IMG/VR virus record: IMGVR_UViG_3300033144_001262
Coordinates: 1 to 28,947 of that record
Length of the DNA stretch: 28,947 nt
DNA from: a virus
Strand: one strand, 5' to 3'
Every line of letters starts with the position of its first letter. Positions within the stretch are counted from its first letter, which is position 1. A model generated the notes under the pieces. The model worked only from the letters and a program-made list of their open reading frames with translations. It made no database searches and was not told where the DNA came from. A program made the translations under genes and the position numbers. Positions 24,701-28,947 of the stretch are shown here, in pieces.

Positions 24701-24815
24701 TGATTTCAAAGGGGGTTATAATTGGTATAAAGCTAATTTTGATAGTGGACCAGGAAATGGAAGTGTATTATTAATAGACAACACTGGGGTTGTTATAGAA
24801 ATAGTTGAATGTTAA
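18780..24815 (+). CDS. Tail nozzle (muzzle/tail tubular B-like) protein with BACON-like domain
   Basis: This is the largest gene, encoding 2011 residues. It starts TFTSGIMNKDLDERLIPKGQ, then YRDALNIGVSTSEASNVGAI, a signature of the nozzle protein of crAss-like and related podoviruses (analogous to T7 gp12). The beta-propeller-like body extends to about 1290, with repeated FWFVSDTNF-, DYLFWTDN-like blades. Residues about 1297-1375 resemble a BACON domain: GNWLVEFTDTGDGTNWLTV, a central NLTNN, SRECLVTFTFCDGS and a closing KQSG. The last 630 residues are Gly/Thr/Asn-rich beta modules, possibly Ig- or fibronectin-like (VYDFEVRASNCFGTSNT). It is coupled to the preceding ring gene by ATGA. The size suggests large add-on domains reaching the cell surface. 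Confidence 0.75.
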   Translation: MKTTGTFTSGIMNKDLDERLIPKGQYRDALNIGVSTSEASNVGAIENILGNVQAGGDLSFLTDDAVTIGAIAQGDKEQFFWFVSDTNFDYVLRYHEPSDTTAILLKDTKGRVLKFDNEHIITGVNLIDDYLFWTDNLNQPRRILSTRSFPLDGFEEDDIRVIRKPPLSPATFIMNNTYQGTTTPSSDIRFDKTNNIIHKYFRFGYRWKYEYNEYSSLSPFTATAFQPFFYFYNYANVSFYSMQNTFDEIVLSDIETGDEQVTDIQVVFYDEYTGSVYVVDTFDKEKNGWGNNTSISINFNNNKISALLANDEITRLFDNVPLRAKAQEVIGSRLIYGNYVQGYDIRNTRNEPITIDFYAEPFSVDFNSLTLGANPFSGNYPRRSFHSNRNYEVGLVYLDDYGRMSTVLTPEILNTQFTNTVAMDPTTATTINDIRVYINSEPPQWASKYRIYLKQSDANDYVTIWPLFSIKTGTGDYWFKILGSDVDKVPEGAYIYIKAINGVAFDSSEEYKVLEVKQQEEGFVQIGNSNSTVDAPAGTYFKLHSEYVDLSTDINVFDSQQVDQVAQGAYYWGYRNYDTFGKYIGPLTTDPGVGSSVINAATGGLPTQHIKQIDPPIYYGNSGYFNEIELRKNWKASPYETDSTKDRRIKVQIYPNEKFMVQLMNNSGNWYNYQTWQPVDIAPYVNSDYLIGDSGNGIWCYIRFNKGTNYVPGDYFIINIHTAFGANVFGQVPGDDTEGSGAHYKIYEFQAAKLCLTANLEDGGSADSVYGLSQPMNGLNTYLPLRDVPIEPGAIIEITIAEDYTVGPVTNNTIGDTETTYTSPPCSKRYKNIEEWWYEEEIWRDVEHKMAYKYQQDSDMSSFQNINGKRFFFRRLLNYKSLDWQSIPGATASAAIFGGMAYTSHVGDFTLKNWWQAYSNRSPLDDGMGNYATYAEMVTEESGIQMFVSSQGTHIQEFDTDKRTVIQVAMQGRVKIIQTAPDAKPILETKPTMVDNDIFHEAPFTFDVFPGTAGRLLHEGNIANQSQGGNPAIISLNPSSTISNPSYPLDPTQFNSEFNCFTYGNGVEATKIKGELSEAHLKYSPRVSSFIEKYQQEYLPSSLTYSGVFVENTNINNLNEFNLSLGNYKDLSREYGPVEKLHARDNDLVALQEDKVSKVLYGKNLLSDATGGGSIASIPEVLGTQIPYVGEYGISNNPESFAAWGPNMFFTDVKRGSVMRLGRDGLFEISNLGMTDYFKDLSSNEFNKQKLGCIDPFKEQYVLSSTETLAPACTYSLRPTFIPRFPRVTNGIDYIIELFSSGNWLVEFTDTGDGTNWLTVNGQTPSLGGFGDEVLTFNLTNNGGLQSPSRECLVTFTFCDGSTASEVFKQSGAPKLGGLVYGVGKPTGGKKGLATGLKNTTINFQVEANPGGLVQEFINQPIGVDAEVATQKETVGIEGEDGVPTNGQDVTIRASQVGAVDTLPFCFLLGQKMYYLVSDTFYTSTQIDELINDPNTVEITPTLNVGTQLWEGTYTFNRPNDEAYVYNVIDYRAQIEASATAQFDIPLEMNNVADTFRGKVDFTNKNGNVEFDYIAPAGGARFRVLIEDRVISTTGSVPVIGAGSMPIFNVPFDGPSVYDVEIDYLGTNEAVRLITPLPTLTEFKYQVATGSLDPTDPAYVCSAIPAYSSKWHDGTAALPEIGNIIYENPFGTTPMVSPLNIHPIDENPVVGGNQEWLKFDASSTGKVLQRGVCTPCAEVAVPVITVPAVYSFNTNENVNILLEATNNPTSFQIVSSSPCVGYLLSSQEGGVVSYTDCDGNAASITIQGTNTNSRNAPALPAVNTNDITIVSTTVPVVSSGNVTVVNKGFKTNTPQGMDFDGEQGRIVIPNAPSGVYDFEVRASNCFGTSNTVSVVMEITDNVTKMFQMDIETPSPTSAIACSITASYIPMLHTGDNINPQVNDTIILPSPDKGKPNTTAYGGFGLEKGVLEPNYDFKGGYNWYKANFDSGPGNGSVLLIDNTGVVIEIVEC

Positions 24816-24816
24816 A

Positions 24817-25584
24817 ATGCCAGTAACAATAACATATAGTCAAGGTGCAAAAGGGTGGACATCGTTTCACTCTTATTTTCCTCAATGGTTGTTGGGGATG
24901 AATAGTTCTTATTATTCTTTTTATAAAGGTAAGCCATGGAGACACTATCAAAACCCTATAAGAAACTCTTACTACGATAGCCCTACATTCCCTTCTATTG
25001 TAGAGTTTATTTTAAACGAAGCTCCTTTAGAAACTAAAATGTTTAAAACTCTAGAGCTAGAAGGTACGGATGCTTGGACAGCTGGTTTAGTAAGTGATTT
25101 ACATATAGGTCAAATAAATAAAGATTATTTTGTACAAAAAGAAGGGGTTTGGTTTGCTAACATTAGGAGAACTCAAGAACAAGGGGCCGCATCTGATTTA
25201 TCTCAAATATCTGCTCAAGGTATTGGTGAGTATGATACTTTTGTTACGGTAGGAACTGAATTGAAAATAAACTTTTTAACACCTATTAATCCTATAGTAA
25301 GTATAGGGGATGTGGCTTTTGAACAAAACACTCAAACTACTACTTTAGAATTAGGACCCATTACTGACATTGTAGGTAACTCTATTATTATTGATCCGTT
25401 TATAAACATCCCTTCTGTTCCGTGGAATCCACCAAGTGAGAATGTTATTTTTGCTGTTAAAAATTCTGTCGCAGAAAGCTATGGTTTACGTGGGCATTAC
25501 GCTAAAGTTTACTTAACAAACATTAATCCTGATGAGGCAGAATTATTTGCAGTTAGTAGTTCAATATTCAAGAGTTATCCTTAA
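24817..25584 (+). CDS. Conserved tail-associated protein
   Basis: I choose the ATG at 24817, just after the nozzle stop at 24813-24815. An upstream in-frame TTG at 24805 would add only four residues. This yields 255 residues beginning MPVTITYSQGAKGWTSFHSY and containing FPQWLLGMNSSYYSFYKGK, then VEFILNEAPLETKMFKTLEL, and KEGVWFANIRR. These strings recur, in my recollection, in a conserved protein directly after the nozzle gene in marine and crAss-like podoviruses. There is no signal or membrane segment, and the protein is rich in aromatic residues. A tail or fibre-attachment role is likely; the mechanism is unknown. Confidence 0.65.
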   Translation: MPVTITYSQGAKGWTSFHSYFPQWLLGMNSSYYSFYKGKPWRHYQNPIRNSYYDSPTFPSIVEFILNEAPLETKMFKTLELEGTDAWTAGLVSDLHIGQINKDYFVQKEGVWFANIRRTQEQGAASDLSQISAQGIGEYDTFVTVGTELKINFLTPINPIVSIGDVAFEQNTQTTTLELGPITDIVGNSIIIDPFINIPSVPWNPPSENVIFAVKNSVAESYGLRGHYAKVYLTNINPDEAELFAVSSSIFKSYP

Positions 25585-25589
25585 TTTAG

Positions 25590-25597
25590 TATCTTTG
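25590..25597 (+). promoter_or_regulatory. Bacteroidetes-type promoter -7 box (TATCTTTG)
   Basis: TATCTTTG continues as TAACAAA, giving the same TTTGTAACAAA half-palindrome as at 12622 and 17038. It is 18 bases before the ATG at 25615 and six bases after the previous stop. No good -33 match is seen. It would drive the internal virion protein genes. Confidence 0.7.
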
Positions 25598-25614
25598 TAA
25601 CAAACCGTATCAAT

Positions 25615-26598
25615 ATGAAAAAAAATCCTATTAATTTACGAATAAAACTATTTCAATTTGTTGCAATACTTGTAACAGGACTTATTTGGTACTTTTCTGA
25701 AGATGCACAGGGCGTAGATTACGCAGCTTTCCCAGCTATGCTAGTTATGGGTTTAGCTCAAGTTGGGTTTAGTGCTTATGATAAGATGCAGGCTGAAGAC
25801 GATTTAAAAGCCTCAAAAATAGCGTTAGCTAATGCTAATGATGACTTGGAAAATCTTAAATATACTAATACTTTAAAATCAGTAGCTGTCCCTAAGAATC
25901 AAGTAGCTATGGATCAGTTAGGTCAACAAACCACACAAATTGTAGACGCCGCACAAGAGTCTGGGCAAAGAGGAGTCTTAGGAGCTGCAGGAAAAATGAA
26001 TCAATTATTTGACAAAGGAACAATGAAGGTGAGTCAAGCTGACCAAATGAAACAATACGAAAGAGATTTGCTAGTTGCTGAAAACGAACAGAACATTAAC
26101 AACATGAACGTAAATAAAGATTTACAGCTAGGTATGCAAAATATTTACGGATTACAAAGTGCTATGGGGTATGAACAAGGCCGTATAAATAACGCAACAA
26201 ACCAAATGTATAGTGGAGTAGGTACAGCCCTTGCTGGAATGGGACAATTGAAGGCTCCTAATAAAACCGCTAATCTAAATACAACAATAGACCCTGCTAC
26301 AGGCACACCAATGAGTAATTCTATGGGAAGACTTAATCCTAATATGACTTATGATGATTACCTTGCAACAACTGAGGCTGGGGCTTTGGATGTTTTGAGT
26401 CCTGGTGAGTTTTACAATGCACAGATGATGGGAACACCAGGCATGCAAGCTGGAATCGGTTCTGGCCCCATGAATACATTTAACAACCCGTTAGCTAATC
26501 TAGTTAGCAACAATCCTCAATTAGGAACAGGAACAAATAATACTATGACGCAAGATGAATTTATGAGATTAGCAGCGTTAGGCTTAATAAACATTTAA
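25615..26598 (+). CDS. Internal virion (ejection) protein candidate with N-terminal hydrophobic pair
   Basis: This 327-residue protein has a basic start (MKKNPINLRIK), a hydrophobic helix at about 11-27 (KLFQFVAILVTGLIWYF) and a second at 39-54 (FPAMLVMGLAQVGFSAY). It continues as a long helical, Gln/Asn/Met-rich body (LANANDDLENLKYTNTLKSV, ENEQNINNMNVNKDLQLGMQ) and a flexible Gly/Asn/Pro tail. Helical bodies with a membrane-active N-terminus, situated next to other large virion genes, fit podoviral ejection proteins, which enter the host envelope at infection. The family string QMKQYERDLLVAENEQN supports a virion protein. The role is inferred. It is followed two bases later by the next gene. 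Confidence 0.6.
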   Translation: MKKNPINLRIKLFQFVAILVTGLIWYFSEDAQGVDYAAFPAMLVMGLAQVGFSAYDKMQAEDDLKASKIALANANDDLENLKYTNTLKSVAVPKNQVAMDQLGQQTTQIVDAAQESGQRGVLGAAGKMNQLFDKGTMKVSQADQMKQYERDLLVAENEQNINNMNVNKDLQLGMQNIYGLQSAMGYEQGRINNATNQMYSGVGTALAGMGQLKAPNKTANLNTTIDPATGTPMSNSMGRLNPNMTYDDYLATTEAGALDVLSPGEFYNAQMMGTPGMQAGIGSGPMNTFNNPLANLVSNNPQLGTGTNNTMTQDEFMRLAALGLINI

Positions 26599-26600
26599 TT

Positions 26601-27722
26601 ATGGCAGACAGAGCAACACATATAGGTTATCAAGCCCCTAACAATTATGTAAATCCAGACAATATATTGAAAGGATATCTTGCCGCCTCTCAAGTTGGGG
26701 CTAAACAACAGCAGAAAGATGATTTAAAGCAACGTGGAGTGTATGATAAGGCAACTATGGAGCTAAAAGATTTTACTTCAGATATTAGCCCTAACCTTCA
26801 GTCCTTTGTTGCAGAATCTTTAGGTGGTATTAGAAATCAAATGTTTGGCCAGTACAATACTTACGCCGCAGGAGGGGACAACGCTACTCACAATCAAATG
26901 TACATGAATAACGCCTCTAATGAGTTTCAGATGTTTGCTGCTTACGGAAAAGGGTTTGAGAAACATTTATTGGATTACGAGAAAAGAACTTCTGAAGGTA
27001 AATCAAGTAATGTAGAGAGTGGGTACTTTGCTAAAAGGTTTGCGGCTCAAGCAGACTTCACTAATAAAAAAATGGTGTTAGATAATGATGGTCACCTATG
27101 GATGATGCAGTTAGATGAGAACGGAAAATTTCTATCTAGAGAAAGTATGTCTATAAACCAGTTGAATAACATGCAAGCATTACACCAAGATAAAGTTACG
27201 TTTACTGATTACACTCAAGGGTTCTCTAAGAATATCAAACAATTTAAAGAATCTTTTAAAGCGGTTGAGTTAGGGTTAGGAGCAGGTGAGAGGGTTACGT
27301 TAGAAGGTATGGCGATGCAAATGAACAACGTTCCTAATAGTGGAGGAAAGCAAGCTTTTGAGGAAATGTACCAAAACACTATAGACGGTATTACTCAATC
27401 CATGATTACTCAACCTAATGTTGGAGCTGCAGCGTTAACTGAAAATCTAGCTCCCAATGGACAACCTTACTTTTTTTATAACGATAAAGGTGATAATGGG
27501 CGTCAATTTTCTTTAAATGGAAGAGACCCTGAGAATGGCATATATATGGCTACTGACGGAGACTTACATGAAAGAGCTGTATTAACAGATAATCAAAAGG
27601 AGTTATTAAAAGATAATGTCACGGACATGTTAAACACCCAAATAGGGTTTAAGTCAACTACTAGTTCTAACTCGGGATTAAGTCAACTACTAGTTCTAAC
27701 TCGGGATACTATAGAAGATTAA
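26601..27722 (+). CDS. Virion protein, N-terminal part (frame broken by 29-bp duplication)
   Basis: This is 373 residues in frame from the ATG at 26601. It is soluble, Gln/Met/Asn-rich and helical in the N-terminal third (MYMNNASNEFQMFAAYGKGF), with LDNDGHLWMMQLDENGKF and VGAAALTENLAPNGQPYFFY in the middle. Residues 351-359 (KSTTSSNSG) are encoded by the first copy of a 29-bp tandem repeat; the second copy shifts the frame to LSQLLVLTRDTIED and a stop. Deleting one repeat joins this frame to the gene at 27761, giving 704 residues. It is likely an internal virion (cargo) protein by position. Confidence 0.6.
   Translation: MADRATHIGYQAPNNYVNPDNILKGYLAASQVGAKQQQKDDLKQRGVYDKATMELKDFTSDISPNLQSFVAESLGGIRNQMFGQYNTYAAGGDNATHNQMYMNNASNEFQMFAAYGKGFEKHLLDYEKRTSEGKSSNVESGYFAKRFAAQADFTNKKMVLDNDGHLWMMQLDENGKFLSRESMSINQLNNMQALHQDKVTFTDYTQGFSKNIKQFKESFKAVELGLGAGERVTLEGMAMQMNNVPNSGGKQAFEEMYQNTIDGITQSMITQPNVGAAALTENLAPNGQPYFFYNDKGDNGRQFSLNGRDPENGIYMATDGDLHERAVLTDNQKELLKDNVTDMLNTQIGFKSTTSSNSGLSQLLVLTRDTIED
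27651..27707 (+). repeat. 29-bp tandem duplication causing a frameshift
   Basis: The block beginning AAGTCAACTACTAGTTCTAA occurs at 27651-27678 and again at 27680-27707, with a period of 29 bases and 28 identical bases. The period is not a multiple of three. Reading one copy only, the frame passes from TTSSNSG to YYRRLNKKHQ and on to the ATG at 27761 without a stop. With two copies the upstream frame ends at 27720-27722. Confidence 0.9.
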
Positions 27723-27760
27723 ATAAAAAGCATCAAGCCTCTAATGACATTGCCTTAGCT

Positions 27761-28744
27761 ATGAAAATGAGAATGGGAGATGAAAACACATGGAAAGATG
27801 TTATTCAATCATGGAATGAAAACTCCAAAACTAAAGATGATGAGAAAATACTTAGCTACCGTGTAGACCCTAATGGAGTTTCTTTAACATTTGCTGGTGG
27901 TAGTGCGGACAGACAAAGCGTGTATGAGCACCCATTTAGCGGTGAGGACGCAGGTATTATAAAAAGTGACATATCAGCTTTACTGAGATACGTTAATCCA
28001 ACAAAATATGGAACAGTAGGTCAAGCTATGGATGCGTTTGATTTAGGAAAAGATAGCCTACCTCCTGATGCTAAAGCGTTTTACGACAAAGGCTACGTTG
28101 GTACTAGAGGAACTTATTCCAATCAAAAATTACACAAAAACATGTTGTCGGAGTTAGTTGAAGGCTTTAGTTTTGTTGAAGTTCCTAGTAGTGGTAATCA
28201 AACCTTTCAAACTAATCTCGCTAATTTCATTGATAAACTTAGTGAAGGTACACAAGTTAACTTTGATCCAGTGACTGGAGGTAAAGATGCCACTTCCCCT
28301 ATAATAGCTATAAAAACCACCACCCAAAACCCTGTTACTTTACCTGGTGGAGCCACTACAACTAATATGCAAACTAGCCCCTCAGGTTTGATAGGTGGAT
28401 CAGCCGGACTTACAGGTGACGATTACTTAAATAGTATAAACACAGATGCAGTAACTGCTCTTCAGCAGGCAGCTTCTAGTGCGGACAGGGTTTTTACTGA
28501 AATAACTGTAAAAGGAGGCCCAGATGGAAACGCAACACAAACCTTTAAATTTAGACACGACTTTAGAGGAAATGACCCAAACAATATGGCAACGCCAACT
28601 ACCGCTATTCAGTCTGCTAACGAAACTACATATAAAGATATGTTGAAATTTATGAAAGAGCCTTTACGTGATCAAAGTGCGTATAATTTCCCAGCAGGTT
28701 CTTTCTCAGCAAATTATTTACCCGGAATGTTAAACTTTAGATAA
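27761..28744 (+). CDS. Virion protein, C-terminal part of the same split gene
   Basis: This is 327 residues from the ATG at 27761, but the frame is open without a stop back into the second repeat copy at 27680, so the ATG may not be a real start. It reads MKMRMGDENTWKDVIQSWNE, has an acidic helical part and ends YNFPAGSFSANYLPGMLNFR. No catalytic motif is recognised. Rejoined with the upstream part it gives one 704-residue protein, since (2144-29)/3 is exactly 705 codons including the stop. There is no promoter box or A-rich leader before 27761, which supports it being the back half of one gene. Confidence 0.6.
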   Translation: MKMRMGDENTWKDVIQSWNENSKTKDDEKILSYRVDPNGVSLTFAGGSADRQSVYEHPFSGEDAGIIKSDISALLRYVNPTKYGTVGQAMDAFDLGKDSLPPDAKAFYDKGYVGTRGTYSNQKLHKNMLSELVEGFSFVEVPSSGNQTFQTNLANFIDKLSEGTQVNFDPVTGGKDATSPIIAIKTTTQNPVTLPGGATTTNMQTSPSGLIGGSAGLTGDDYLNSINTDAVTALQQAASSADRVFTEITVKGGPDGNATQTFKFRHDFRGNDPNNMATPTTAIQSANETTYKDMLKFMKEPLRDQSAYNFPAGSFSANYLPGMLNFR

Positions 28745-28747
28745 GAT

Positions 28748-28947
28748 ATGAGTGTAAACAATTTTTTAAACGACTTTTATGTAGAAAATACTGGTCAAGC
28801 TCCAACAGAAGAGATGGTGACTAGGATTACTCAGCAATACGGAGATAATTATGACGGTTTAATTAATGACTTAGCTATAGAGATTGGGGGAGCTAAAGAA
28901 GTAAATACCGATATAATAAATAAGATAAAGACTCAATACAATTTGAT
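28748..28947 (+). CDS. Partial gene at the window end, virion protein N-terminus
   Basis: An ATG at 28748, three bases after the previous stop, opens a frame that runs without stop to the window edge (66 complete codons). It begins MSVNNFLNDFYVENTGQAPT and continues with EEMVTRITQQYG and LINDLAIEIGG, a helical acidic N-terminus. This sort of start is common to large internal virion or ejection proteins in podoviruses, but the part seen is too short to identify. It is the next gene in the internal virion protein unit. Confidence 0.5.
   Translation, partial: MSVNNFLNDFYVENTGQAPTEEMVTRITQQYGDNYDGLINDLAIEIGGAKEVNTDIINKIKTQYNL

Noticed and set aside
1-28947. CRISPR array, tRNA, insertion sequence or diversity-generating retroelement
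   Set aside because: No regularly spaced repeats, no tRNA-like T-arm sequence, no transposase or reverse transcriptase frame and no template/variable repeat pair were seen by eye.

Overview
This window looks like the virion-assembly half of a tailed phage (podovirus type) infecting a member of the Bacteroidetes, most likely a marine Flavobacteriia-type host. Five lines of evidence support this. The DNA is AT-rich. The promoters carry the Bacteroidetes -7 box TAnnTTTG, six times. Translation leaders are A-rich and lack a Shine-Dalgarno sequence. Almost every gene lies tightly packed on one strand. The terminase, portal, capsid, ring and nozzle proteins have motifs I associate with crAss-like phages (Crassvirales) and related flavophages. 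The lineage call comes from recognising motifs, not from a search, so it remains an inference.

Layout. 1-225: the end of an upstream transcription unit (small hydrophobic protein) closed by a strong intrinsic terminator. 352-768: the only minus-strand gene, a small winged-helix-like protein. 788-4180: a promoter, then small structural proteins and a 731-residue tail fibre with a lectin-like C-terminus. 3872-5230: probable lysis cassette (dual-start membrane/coiled-coil protein, YkuD-like cysteine endolysin candidate, holin). 5232-6863: a second promoter, a coiled-coil protein and a second fibre with a YadA-like beta-roll. 6902-10178: small protein, GroES-like protein, small terminase candidate and large terminase. 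10179-15210: portal, scaffold and major capsid protein, with a promoter before the scaffold and a UUCG-loop terminator directly after the capsid gene. 15276-18783: head-associated proteins and two ring/adaptor proteins. 18780-24815: a 2011-residue tail nozzle (muzzle) protein with a BACON-like domain. 24817-28947: conserved tail protein, internal virion (ejection) proteins and the start of another gene cut by the window end.

Together the genes form a near-complete assembly line. TerS/TerL package DNA through the portal into a shell of capsid protein built on the scaffold. Ring proteins and the nozzle make the short tail, two different fibres bind the host surface, internal proteins are probably ejected into the cell, and the lysis cassette releases progeny. 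No integrase, replication gene, tRNA, CRISPR array or insertion sequence is visible. There is no gene-free stretch over 300 bases.

The two strongest second-look items are a 29-bp tandem duplication that splits an otherwise continuous 704-residue virion protein into two frames (26601-28744), and a BACON-like carbohydrate-binding module embedded in the tail nozzle. I did not find evidence for a wholly new kind of system.
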